From: G963666705 sp963666705
GTDB taxonomy: Bacteria > Pseudomonadota > Alphaproteobacteria > CADEGL01
Assembly: GCA_963666705.2 (NCBI GenBank)
Contig: CAXXKO010000026.1
Location: 62,001 to 126,000, forward strand
DNA length: 64,000 nucleotides
Direction: 5' to 3'
Positions 43,503 to 52,697 of the stretch are shown piece after piece (the stretch's first letter is position 1; the number at the start of each line of letters is the position of its first letter). The notes under the pieces are model-generated. The model was not told where the DNA came from, ran no database searches, and worked only from the letters and a program-made list of their open reading frames with translations. A program made the position numbers and the translations under genes.

Positions 43503-45238
43503 TGAGCTCTCAACCGGCAAGGCGGAAGAAAGCCGTCGATCTGGGTGAGGTCCGCCGCGGCGACTCGGGCGGCAACGGCGACATCGGGCGGGAGCATGCG
43601 CGCTGGCTCGACGAGGCGTACGGACCGGCCATCGCCGAGGGGGGTGGGAGCGACAAGCGCGAGCTCGATATCGGCATCGAGGTCGAGCCGCTCTATACGC
43701 CCGCGCATCTCGAGAAGGCCGGTTTCGACTACCTCGAGGATTTGGGCTTCCCCGGCGAATACCCCTTCACCAGGGGCGACCGCGCGGCCATGTGCCGCCA
43801 GGAGCCGTTCGTCGTCTCCGCCTATACGGGCTTCGGCGAGGCGCAAGCGTGCAACCGCCGTTTCAAGAAGCTCCTCGACCTCGGGGTCGAACAGATCCTG
43901 GTCGCCTTGGACCTCCCGACCCAGTGCGGCTACGATTCCGACCACGTCATGGCGGCTGGCGAGGTCGGGCGCGTGGGCGTGGCCGTCGATTCGCTCGCCG
44001 ACATGGAAGCGCTCTTCGCCGGTATCCCGCTCGATTCCATCAAGCGAGTCGGCACCCTGGGCAACTCGATCGGCCCCATCGTCGCGGCCCTCTATGCGGC
44101 CCTGGGTGAGAAGCAGGGCCTCGCCTATGGCGATTACGTGGTCAACCTGCAGAACGACGTGCTGAAGGAATACCTCGCGCGCGGCACCCAGATCCTGCCG
44201 CCGGGGCCGGCGGCCGAGATCGCGGTCGATGCAATCGAATGGTGCGCCGAGCACGCGCCGGGCTGGTCACCCATGACCGTCTGCTACAACCACCTCAATT
44301 CCGGCGGGGCGGGGTCGAGCCTCGGCGCCGCCATGGCGCTCGGCCACGCGATCCACTATTTCGATCTCCTCGTGGGCCGGGGCTGTGATATCGACAGGGT
44401 CGCCCCCCTCGTCCATATGTTCGCCGATGAGCGGCACGACTTCTTCGCTTCGATCGCCAACATCCGGGCGCTCCGCAAGCAGTGGGCGAAGCTCCTCGCG
44501 GCGCGCTACGGCGCCACCAGTCGCGAGGCGCTGGCACTCCAGACCACCGTCTACGGCCACGGGCAGGAGACTCTGCAGGAGCCCATGAACAACATAGCGC
44601 GCATCGCCTTCGGCACCCTCGCCTACGTGCTCGGCGGCGCCTCCTACGTCTATATCGCCTCCCACGACGAGGCCGTCGGCATCCCCAGCGAGGAAACCGT
44701 CAAGGTCGCCGTCCGCACCCAGCAGATCATCGCCCACGAGCACGGCTTCACCGACACCATCGATCCCCTCGGCGGCTCCTACTACCTGGAGACCCTGACC
44801 AAGCGTATCGAGAGTCAGATCGAGGCCGGGCTGGCCCGAATCGCGGCGGCGGGCGGCGCGGCGCCGTTGATCGAGGGCGGCCTCGGCCACGCCATGTTGA
44901 CCGAGGGTGCGGTCCGCCGTCAGCGCCGGATCGACAGCGGCGAGCGGCCCTGGGTCACGGTCAACAAGTGGCGGCAGGAGCCGGACGTGCCCAACACCGC
45001 CTTCCGCATCGACCCGGCGACAGCCGAGACGCAGGTGGCGCGGACGCGGCGCGTGAAGGCCGGGCGCGACGAAGGCCAGGTGACGCGGGCACTCGCGCGC
45101 ATCGACGAAGCCTGCACCGCGCGCGCGAACGTCATGGATGCGACCCTGGAGGCCGTACGCGCCTACGCCACCGTCGGCGAGATCTGTGATGTCTGGCGCG
45201 CCCGCTTCGGCACCTTCCGGCCCTCGACGGCGTTTTGA
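43499..45238 (+). CDS. B12-dependent acyl-CoA mutase, catalytic subunit (atypical MCM family)
   Basis: This 579-residue TIM-barrel subunit of the methylmalonyl-CoA mutase family lacks a fused B12 domain. Family landmarks are FPGEYPFTRGDRAAMCRQEP, DLPTQCGYDSDHVMAAGEVG, NLQNDVLKEYLARGTQILPP and DPLGGSYYLE. Two substrate-contact regions deviate from methylmalonyl-CoA mutase as I recall it: the RQYAGF segment reads SAYTGF and the GYHMQEAG segment reads CYNHLNSGGAG. A different acyl-CoA, rather than methylmalonyl-CoA, is therefore likely. The start overlaps meaB. It pairs with the cobalamin subunit at 42019-42411. Chain of ATGA-type overlaps indicates a tightly regulated operon. Confidence 0.9.
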   Translation: MMSSQPARRKKAVDLGEVRRGDSGGNGDIGREHARWLDEAYGPAIAEGGGSDKRELDIGIEVEPLYTPAHLEKAGFDYLEDLGFPGEYPFTRGDRAAMCRQEPFVVSAYTGFGEAQACNRRFKKLLDLGVEQILVALDLPTQCGYDSDHVMAAGEVGRVGVAVDSLADMEALFAGIPLDSIKRVGTLGNSIGPIVAALYAALGEKQGLAYGDYVVNLQNDVLKEYLARGTQILPPGPAAEIAVDAIEWCAEHAPGWSPMTVCYNHLNSGGAGSSLGAAMALGHAIHYFDLLVGRGCDIDRVAPLVHMFADERHDFFASIANIRALRKQWAKLLAARYGATSREALALQTTVYGHGQETLQEPMNNIARIAFGTLAYVLGGASYVYIASHDEAVGIPSEETVKVAVRTQQIIAHEHGFTDTIDPLGGSYYLETLTKRIESQIEAGLARIAAAGGAAPLIEGGLGHAMLTEGAVRRQRRIDSGERPWVTVNKWRQEPDVPNTAFRIDPATAETQVARTRRVKAGRDEGQVTRALARIDEACTARANVMDATLEAVRAYATVGEICDVWRARFGTFRPSTAF

Positions 45239-45253
45239 GCCGGAGTGGCTGAC

Positions 45254-47094
45254 GTGAGCGCCGACGCGACGCACGATGCCGGCACGCGGGGTGCCGCCGC
45301 CACCGAGGCGCCGAAGGTCGACCTATTCACCATGGTGGTCCTGCGCCGGCGTTTCGAGGCCATCATCAGGGAGATGGTCAACGCCCTCTTCAAGTCGGGG
45401 CGCTCGGGCGTGCTCAACACCGCCATGGACTTCTCCTGCAGCGTGACCGACGCCAAGTTCCGGTCGATCAGCGTCGCCCTCGGCCTGCCGGTCCATGTCG
45501 GCGCCATCGACTTGATCCCCCGCGCCGTGGCGGCGAAGTTCGGCGACGACATCCACCCCGGCGACTGTTTCGCCAACAACAGCGGCTATCACGGCAATAC
45601 CCACTGCGCCGATTTCACCCTGTGCGCCCCGGTCTTCATCGGCGGGCGGGTGGCCTTCTACACCGTCTCGCGCGCCCATCTGGGCGATATCGGCTATCCC
45701 ACGCCGACGACCTACAGCCCCCTCTCGCGCGAGTCTACGAGGAGGGGCTGATGCTGCCCTGCGTCCGGGTCCAGCGCGACTTCGCGGACCAGAGCGACGT
45801 CCTCGATATCTGCCGCGCCAACATCCGCGCGCCGGAACAGTTTTACGGCGACTACCTCGCCTGCCTGGCCGCGGTGCGCACGGGCGAGCGCCGCGTCACC
45901 GAGCTGTGCGAGAAATACGGCACGGCGCTGGTCGAGGCCTTCCTCGACGAGTACCAGGACTACGCCGAGCGCATGACGGTCGACGCCATCCGCCGGTTGC
46001 CCGCGGGCCGCGTGACGCGGACCATGGCCTACGATTCCGAGCTCGACGGCTACCCAGGCGGCATTCCGGTCACCGCCACCCTCGAAATCGATCCAACGGC
46101 CGCGCGCATCGGAATCGACCTGCGCGACAACATCGACAACCTGCCGCTCGGCATCAACATGACGGAAGCCACGGTGCTGGCCTGCTGCCGCATCGGCACC
46201 CTCAACGTGCTCGGCCCCGACATCCCCCGCTGCGCCGGCGCCTTCCGGCGCATCGACGCGCGGCTGGGCGAGGGCAAGGCCGTCGGCAAGCCGGCCTTCC
46301 CGGCCGCCACCTCCACGGCGACGACCAACCTGTGTCACGCCCTCGGCTCCCACATCCAGGCGATCTTCGCCGAGCTGGTGGAGGGAGCCGGCGCCGCCTA
46401 TGGGTCGATCGGCTTGCCGGGGTCCTGCCCCGTGGTCAGCGGCCGCGACACCCGTCATGGCGGGCGCGCCTTCGTCAACCAGATCCTCATGGGCTACTGG
46501 GGCGGGCCGGCGGTCGCCGGGCACGACGGCTGGCTTACCTATGGCAGCAGCTCGTCCCAGGGCATGCTGTGGCAGTCGAGCGTCGAGATGGTCGAGCAGC
46601 AGCAGCCGATCCTGGTGGAGGCGCTCGCCATCCGAGAGGATTCGGGCGGCGCCGGTCGGTGGGAGGGCGCGCCCGGCTCGCGCACGACCTTCCGCGCCCG
46701 GGGCGGGCCTGTCCGCTTCGCCATCAACGCCGCCGCCCACGACCACCCGCCGGCGGGCGTGCGGGGCGGCGGGGCCGGGGCGGCGACCCGCATCTGGAAG
46801 GAGGGCCACAATGGTGCCCGCACCGACCTCAGCATCTCGATCGACGTGACCCTGGAGCCGGGGGAGCGGCTGGTCTCCGAGGCCTGTGGCGGTGGCGGCT
46901 ACGGCGATCCCTTCATGCGCGATCCGGCCCGGGTGCTGGACCGCGTGCGCGAAGGCTGGATAACCCAGGCGCGGGCGCGGGATGCCTACGGCACCGAGAT
47001 CGTGGAGCGCGACGGGATCTTGGAGATCGACATCGCGGCCACGGAGCGGCGGCGGCGCGACCCGCACCCCGCCCAATCGCCCGCGGAAGAATGA
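45254..47094 (+). pseudogene. hyuB: HyuB-family subunit B with a frameshift
   Basis: The first part (GTG at 45254, alternatively 45245) reads through DIHPGDCFANNSGYHGN and HLGDIGYPTPTTYSPL. It then hits a TGA at 45749-45751, while the continuation ARVYEEGLMLPCVRVQRD is in another frame. The change lies at about 45722-45732, where one missing base would restore the frame. The rest (to 47094) looks normal: FAINAAAHDHPPAGVRGG and ACGGGGYGDPFMRDP. It is a distant relative of the three HyuB copies at the left end. The start is 7 to 16 bases after the mutase gene and the stop overlaps the hyuA start by ATGA, so it belongs to the same operon. True pseudogene or a sequencing/assembly error cannot be told apart here. 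Confidence 0.88.
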
Positions 47095-49175
47095 CCGACC
47101 TGCGGATTGCGGTCGATGTCGGGGGCACCTTCACCGACCTCGTCGTCCTGTGGGGCGGCGGTGAGGTCGCAACCTACAAGGCGCCCACCACGCCCGACGA
47201 CGTGACTGACGGCGTCTTCGACGGGCTCTCCCTCGCCGCCGCCGATCTCGCGCTGACCCGCGGCGAGCTCCTCGAGGGCTGTACCAAGCTCGCCTTCGGC
47301 ACGACCACGGCGACGAATGCCATCCTCGAGGGGCGGGCGGCGCGCGCCGGCCTCATCGTCACCCGCGGGTTCCGCGAGACCCTGCTGGTGCGCGAAGGCG
47401 GCAAGGCCGACACCTACCGCATCGCCATGGACTATCCGCCGCCCTACGTGCCCCGCGCGCTGACCCTCGAGGTGACCGAGCGGGTGAACAGCGAGGGCGG
47501 CATCGAGACCCCCCTCGACGAGGATGACGCACGGGCCGCGATTGCGCGAATGCAGGCCCTCGGCGCGGAGGCGATCGCCGTCTCCCTGCTCTGGTCGATA
47601 GCCAATCCCGCGCACGAGCTGCGCCTGGGCGAGATCATCGCCGAGGCCTGGCCCGAGGTCCCGGTCAGCCTCGGCCACCAGGTCAATCCCTGCATCCAGG
47701 AATACAGGCGAACCTCGGCGACCGCGCTCGACGCATCGCTCAAGCCCATGGTGGGGCGCGGCGTGTACCGCCTGCGCGACCGCCTGGCGGCGCAGGGCTT
47801 CGGCGGGACCCTCACCTACGTCACGTCGAACGGCGGCCAGACCTCGGCCGAGGAGATCGTCCGGAAGCCGGTCTACCTCTGCTTCTCCGGCCCCTCGGCG
47901 GCGCCGGAGGCCGGCCGCCGCGTCGGCGCCCTGGAGGCGGTCGCGGGCGGCAACATCATCACCGTCGATATGGGCGGCACCAGCTTCGACGTGAGCGTCA
48001 TCAGCGATTGGAAGATTCCCATGCATCGGGAGGGCACCATCGCCGGCCACCTCTTCGGCGTGCCCTCGGTCGCCGTGCACACCATCGGCGCTGGCGGCGG
48101 CTCCATCGCCCGGGTCGATGCCGGCGGCTTCGTCCATGCCGGCCCCGAAAGCGCCCACTCGGTGCCGGGCCCAGCCTGCTACGGCCGCGGCGGGACGGCG
48201 CCCACGGTCACGGACGCGAACCTGGTTCGCGGCCTCCTCGACCCCACCTCTTTCGCCGGCGGTAGCATGAAGCTCGATGCCGGGCGCGCGCGCAATGCCA
48301 TCGCAAGGGAGATCGCCACACCCCTCGGCCTCGGCGTCCTCGAGGCGGCGAGCCTGGTCACGCTCACCTGCGAGCAGAATATGGTCGGCGCGATTCAGGA
48401 CATCACCATCAAGCAGGGCATCGACCCGCGCGACTACACCATGGTGGCGGGCGGGGCCGCGGCGGGGCTCCATGCCGTGCCCATCGCGCGCGAGCTCGGC
48501 ATCGGGCGGATCATCGTGCCCCGCATGGCCGGGGTCTTGAGCGCCTTCGGCATCCTGACTTCCGACGTGACCTTCAACCACGGCCGCGCCTTCTTCCGCG
48601 CCAGCGACGATTTCGATTTCGATGCCGTGAACGCCGTCCTGGCCGAATTGGAGGGCCAAGCCGAGTCCTACCTGGCCCGCATGGGCTTCCCGCCCGGCGC
48701 CGGTGAATGCCACCTCAGCGCCGAGGCGCGCTATGCCGGCCAGGTGTGGCAATTGACCCTGCCGCTCGGCTGCGGCCGGATCGAGGGCCAGTCCAGCCTC
48801 GACGCTCTCGTCGAGGCCTTCCACCAGCGCCACGAATCCCTCTATTCGGTGCGCGGCGAGGGCGAGGCGGTCGAGTTCACGGAATGGAACGCGCGCGCCG
48901 TGGGCCCGCTTCCCGACGTGGCCCTGCCAGAAGCGGATAGCCGGGGCCGCGACTTCTCGCGCGCGCTCGAGGCCCGCCGCCCGGCCTATTTCCACGAGCT
49001 CGGCCGCGAGGTCGAGGTGCCGGTCTATCGCGGCGAGCGCATGCCGATCGGCGCCACCATCGAGGCCCCCGCCATCATCGAGGAGCCCTTGACGACGATC
49101 GTCGTCCATCCCGGGGCCACCGCCACGGTTACGCGCTACGGCAACTACGTCATCAGCCTGGGGGAGCGAGCATGA
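47091..49175 (+). CDS. hyuA: HyuA-family hydantoinase/oxoprolinase subunit A
   Basis: This 694-residue HyuA has the N-terminal loop DVGGTFTD (residues 9-16), GTTTATNAILEGRAA, the central DMGGTSFDVSV and GAGGGSIARVD segments, and the long C-terminal domain. It differs from the HyuA at 5050-7092, so this is a second, independent hydantoinase-type system. Start and stop overlap neighbours by ATGA (HyuB before, lyase after). It should supply ATP-dependent opening of a cyclic amide or imide within the mutase-linked pathway, provided the HyuB partner is functional. Confidence 0.93.
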   Translation: MTDLRIAVDVGGTFTDLVVLWGGGEVATYKAPTTPDDVTDGVFDGLSLAAADLALTRGELLEGCTKLAFGTTTATNAILEGRAARAGLIVTRGFRETLLVREGGKADTYRIAMDYPPPYVPRALTLEVTERVNSEGGIETPLDEDDARAAIARMQALGAEAIAVSLLWSIANPAHELRLGEIIAEAWPEVPVSLGHQVNPCIQEYRRTSATALDASLKPMVGRGVYRLRDRLAAQGFGGTLTYVTSNGGQTSAEEIVRKPVYLCFSGPSAAPEAGRRVGALEAVAGGNIITVDMGGTSFDVSVISDWKIPMHREGTIAGHLFGVPSVAVHTIGAGGGSIARVDAGGFVHAGPESAHSVPGPACYGRGGTAPTVTDANLVRGLLDPTSFAGGSMKLDAGRARNAIAREIATPLGLGVLEAASLVTLTCEQNMVGAIQDITIKQGIDPRDYTMVAGGAAAGLHAVPIARELGIGRIIVPRMAGVLSAFGILTSDVTFNHGRAFFRASDDFDFDAVNAVLAELEGQAESYLARMGFPPGAGECHLSAEARYAGQVWQLTLPLGCGRIEGQSSLDALVEAFHQRHESLYSVRGEGEAVEFTEWNARAVGPLPDVALPEADSRGRDFSRALEARRPAYFHELGREVEVPVYRGERMPIGATIEAPAIIEEPLTTIVVHPGATATVTRYGNYVISLGERA

Positions 49176-50674
49176 ACAAATCCGACATCTTCCTGGAGGA
49201 GGCGCGCCTCGGCGCGCGGAACGCGGCCCTCATCGAGCACGACGAGAAGCCGCACCTGGCGACCGTCCGGGCCCGCTACGGGGCCTACTGCCATGTCGAC
49301 CTCGCGCACGCGGTGATGATGGTCGAGGCGGGCATTCTCGATGGCACGCGGGGCCGCAAGCTACTCGAGGGGCTCCTCGAGATCCAAAGTCTCGGCCCCG
49401 CCGGCTTCCCCTGGGTTCCGGAATCGGGCTCCTGCCTGGTGCAGTTCGAGCACTTCCTCACGGTGCGGCACGGCGAGGACGTGGCCGGCCGCCTGCAGAC
49501 CGGCCGCAGTCGGAACGACCAGGAAGGCGCCGTCGAACGCCTCCACCAGCGCGATCTCCTGCTCCAGGCCATCGGCCGGATGCTCGCGTTCGAGGGCGAG
49601 CTGTTAGCACTGGCGAGCCGGCACACGCACACCCTCATCCCCGGCTACACGCACTTCCAGCACGCCCAGCCCAGTACCCTGGGGCACTACCTCATGCGCC
49701 AGGCCTACGTGTTCGAGCTCGACCTCCAGCGCCTGCGCGGCGCCTTCGCGCGCGCCAATCTGAGCGCCCTCGGCGGCGCTGCCCAGGCCGGCACCTCCTG
49801 GCCCATCGACCGGCGGCGCACCTGTGCGCTGCTCGGCCACGACGACATCGTCGTCAATTCGAGCGACGCGAGCGCCTTCGCGCGCGATCACATCGAGGAG
49901 ACGGTGGCGGTGCTGGCGCTGATGATGAGCAACCTGGGGCGCCTTGCGACCGACCTCTATGTCTGGAGCGCCTGGGAGTTCTCCATGGTGGCCGTCGATG
50001 ACGGCCTCGCCGGAACCAGCAGCATCATGCCGCAGAAGAAGAACCCCCACGCGCTCGAGCGGGTGAAGGCGCTCGCGGGCCAGGCGGCGGGCTGGGTTCC
50101 GACCGTGATCGCCTGCCAGCGCGGGGTGCTTTCGACCGACCTCGACGCGGTCTATGGCGAGGATATGGTCGAGGCCGCGCGCGCCGCCTGCCACGACGCC
50201 CTCGCCCTCATGACCGAGACCGTGCGCACCCTGATCGTCGACGAGCGCGTGATGGCCGCGCGCGCGGATGCCTTCTGGAGCACCACCACCCACCTCGCGG
50301 ACGAGATCGTCCGGCGCTTCGACCTGCCGTTCCGCGTCGCCCATCACGTGGTCGGCGCGTTCGTGAAGGCTTCGATTCAGGCCGGCCGCAAGGTGAGCGA
50401 TGCCTCGGGTGAGGCGCTCGACGAGGCGGCCGAGGCGATGGCGGGCGTGCGGCTCGGCATCGGCGACGACGAGCTCCGCGGCCTCCTCGACGGCCGGCGC
50501 TTCATCGAGGGATGCGTGACGGAGGGAAGCGTCAACCCCGCCCATGTGGAGGCGCAGATCGCCGACGTCCGCGGCCGCATCGAAGCGCACGCCGGGTGGC
50601 ATGGTGAGACGCGCGGGCGCATCGAGGCGGCGCTTCGCACATTGCGCGAGCGCGCGCAAGCGCTGTCGGCCTAA
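49172..50674 (+). CDS. Argininosuccinate lyase-superfamily enzyme (ASL/EDDS-lyase-like)
   Basis: This 500-residue member of the fumarase/aspartase superfamily has all three signature regions: TGRSRNDQEGAVERLHQRD, TLIPGYTHFQHAQPSTLGHY and the flexible loop GTSSIMPQKKNPHALERV with the catalytic serine. The second and third place it near argininosuccinate lyase. Biosynthetic ArgH is unlikely because the gene is the last of a catabolic operon, overlapping hyuA by ATGA, and the protein has extra C-terminal residues. Related lyases split N-substituted aspartates such as EDDS to fumarate and an amine. That chemistry would fit degradation of an N-alkylated amino acid after ring opening. Confidence 0.88.
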   Translation: MNKSDIFLEEARLGARNAALIEHDEKPHLATVRARYGAYCHVDLAHAVMMVEAGILDGTRGRKLLEGLLEIQSLGPAGFPWVPESGSCLVQFEHFLTVRHGEDVAGRLQTGRSRNDQEGAVERLHQRDLLLQAIGRMLAFEGELLALASRHTHTLIPGYTHFQHAQPSTLGHYLMRQAYVFELDLQRLRGAFARANLSALGGAAQAGTSWPIDRRRTCALLGHDDIVVNSSDASAFARDHIEETVAVLALMMSNLGRLATDLYVWSAWEFSMVAVDDGLAGTSSIMPQKKNPHALERVKALAGQAAGWVPTVIACQRGVLSTDLDAVYGEDMVEAARAACHDALALMTETVRTLIVDERVMAARADAFWSTTTHLADEIVRRFDLPFRVAHHVVGAFVKASIQAGRKVSDASGEALDEAAEAMAGVRLGIGDDELRGLLDGRRFIEGCVTEGSVNPAHVEAQIADVRGRIEAHAGWHGETRGRIEAALRTLRERAQALSA

Positions 50675-50776
50675 CGGCACATCCCTGCCCCGGGGCAACG
50701 GCCCCCGGGTTGACGCCGAAGAACGTGAACCGCCGCGTCACCAGCACGCGCGGCCTGTCATCCAGGCACCCCAGCG

Positions 50777-51988
50777 ATGATCAAGCACCTGGCCGGGAAC
50801 CCCGCACTGAAGAGCGCCGATTTCCGGCGCCTTTGGGTCGCGTCCGCCTTCAACCACATGGGCATGAACGGCGAGCAGGTGGTCCTGAGTCTCTTGGCCT
50901 TTCGCATGACCGAATCCACGGCCTGGGTGGGCACGGTGCTCGCTCTCTATTTCCTGCCCATGCTGATCTTCGGCCTCTTGTCCGGCGCCATCGCCGACCG
51001 CCTCGATCGCCGCGCCGTCCTCCGCGGCACGGAGCTCGTCATCATCGCGAACCTCGTCCTGTTCTCGGTCGCGATTGTGTTCGAATCGGTCGGGCTCTGG
51101 GCCGTCCTGGTGTTCGCCGGAATTTCCGGCACCGCGCGCGCCATCTATCAGCCGGCGCGATTGAGCTACGTCTACGACATCGTCGGCGGTCAGCACATCG
51201 TCACCGGTCTTGGACTCATCAACCTCGGCACCCGCCTGGGGCAGTTGGCGGGCGCCCTCCTCGCGGGCGCCGTCATGCAGAGGCTCGGGACTTCCTCGGC
51301 CCTTCTGGTCCTGGCCACCGCGCACCTGGTGGCCTTCACGTTCGTGCTGCGGCTGCGGTCGGTCGGTCTCGCCGCCGGCATCGAGCGCGTGCCCATAGGT
51401 CAGAACCTCAGAGAGTACCTGCACGAAATCCGCGTCAACCGGACCCTCTTGATGCTCTTGATCGTGACGGCGTCGGTCGAAGCCTTCGGCTTCTCCTTCA
51501 TGACGGCGCTGCCGGAGCTGGCCACCACCCGGTTCGGCATGGGCGCCGAAGGGCTTGGCATCATGCACGCCGCGCGCGCCGCCGGTGGGATTCTCGCCAG
51601 CCTGCTGCTGGTCGGGCTGGGCGGACCGCGGCGCAAGGGTCTCGTCTATCTCGCCGCCATCTTCACGTTTGGTGGCAGCCTCGTACTGCTTGCCGGCTCG
51701 GGCCTGTTCGTGCTGGCGCTGGCGGCGCTCCTCCTGGTGTCCGGCTCGGCCGTAACCACGGACATCCTGACCCAGAGCATGTTCCAGCTCTGTGTGCCCG
51801 AGGGCCTGCGCGGTCGGGCCATGGGGGTCTGGGTCCTCGCCGTGGGCACGGGCCCGCTCGGCCATCTGGAGATGGGTGCGCTCGCCGTCACAATCGGCTT
51901 GGGGGGCGCGCTGCTGGCCAACGGCGCGGCGCTCATCGGGATCGGTCTCCTCACCGCCATCTTCGCACCGCGCTTGCGCAAGCTGTAA
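50777..51988 (+). CDS. MFS transporter
   Basis: This 403-residue membrane protein has about 11 to 12 hydrophobic segments. The MFS loop-2 motif is recognisable as GLLSGAIADRLDRRAVLRG and a repeat-like central loop lies around residues 190-220. It resembles EntS/MFS_3-type exporters. It lies about 100 bases after the lyase gene on the same strand and could export or import the substrate of the mutase cluster. No substrate can be inferred. A weak CAGGCACCCCAGCG ribosome site precedes the ATG. Confidence 0.88.
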   Translation: MIKHLAGNPALKSADFRRLWVASAFNHMGMNGEQVVLSLLAFRMTESTAWVGTVLALYFLPMLIFGLLSGAIADRLDRRAVLRGTELVIIANLVLFSVAIVFESVGLWAVLVFAGISGTARAIYQPARLSYVYDIVGGQHIVTGLGLINLGTRLGQLAGALLAGAVMQRLGTSSALLVLATAHLVAFTFVLRLRSVGLAAGIERVPIGQNLREYLHEIRVNRTLLMLLIVTASVEAFGFSFMTALPELATTRFGMGAEGLGIMHAARAAGGILASLLLVGLGGPRRKGLVYLAAIFTFGGSLVLLAGSGLFVLALAALLLVSGSAVTTDILTQSMFQLCVPEGLRGRAMGVWVLAVGTGPLGHLEMGALAVTIGLGGALLANGAALIGIGLLTAIFAPRLRKL

Positions 51989-52058
51989 CGCGTGTCTCTC
52001 CGGGCGACGGCCATGGGACGGATTCGTCCAATCGGCTTCTCCATTGCAACTGTTACGG

Positions 52059-52097
52059 TAATTGGGGACAGGGTAATTACGGCCATGTCCCCAATTA
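52059..52097. repeat. AATTGGGGACA inverted repeat, short-loop copy
   Basis: TAATTGGGGACA (52059-52070) and its perfect complement (52086-52097) enclose 15 bases. The same core flanks a longer stretch at 54201-54320. It resembles the REP sequences associated with RAYT transposases, but no RAYT gene is in the window. Confidence 0.7.
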
Positions 52098-52211
52098 TGC
52101 GCAACGCAACATGCGGACCTGATCGTCAACCTACGCCGCGCAAACAAAGCAGTTCCATTATATTTATCTCCTCCCGGAGGCCTCTGGCGTTCCGTCCCGA
52201 TGCGGGAATGA

Positions 52212-52301
52212 AAACCACCAAGGCACCAAGACACCAAGAGGAATGCGGCTTCGGTGAGGTTGCGGCGCGATCCCTTGATGCCTTCGTGTCTTGGTGGTGA
52301 A
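52212..52301. repeat. ACCACCAAGACACC-type inverted repeat
   Basis: ACCACCAAGGCACCAAGACA on the left and GTGTCTTGGTGGTG on the right form imperfect arms about 90 bp apart. It is a type of intergenic repeat seen in unrelated genomes. The remainder of 51989-52362 shows no gene; an AT-rich stretch (TATATTTATCTC) lies near 52158. Confidence 0.6.
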
Positions 52302-52697
52302 TGAGTACCGTATAAATGCCGGAGATAACTATACGGGCACGATATTTGTCGCATCCGGGCCGTTATCGATCGGGCTCGAACACATAGGCTAGGTCCAGCA
52401 CCCGCACATTGGGCGGACGCCCGTGACTCTCGAAAAAATCGTAGCCCTCCTTGAGCGCCCGCCAAAACCCGTACCAAGGAGATCGTATATGTTCGGACAG
52501 GTTTTCCACCGTCATCGGAAACGGAAATATGTGCGCGCGGAAAACCGTTGGCCGCGCCTGAAGGCCGCATCGGCCAGCGCGTAGATCTCCTCGATGCCTG
52601 GGTTCGTGATGGCGTAACAGCCGATGGAAACGCAACGACCGTGGACCATCAGGTAGCTTCCAGTACGGCCGTGAGCACGATCGTAGGCATTGGGGAA

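Noticed and set aside
49172..50674. Assignment as biosynthetic argininosuccinate lyase (argH)
   Set aside because: Its position as last gene of a catabolic operon and the absence of other arginine genes make that name unsafe; only superfamily is claimed.
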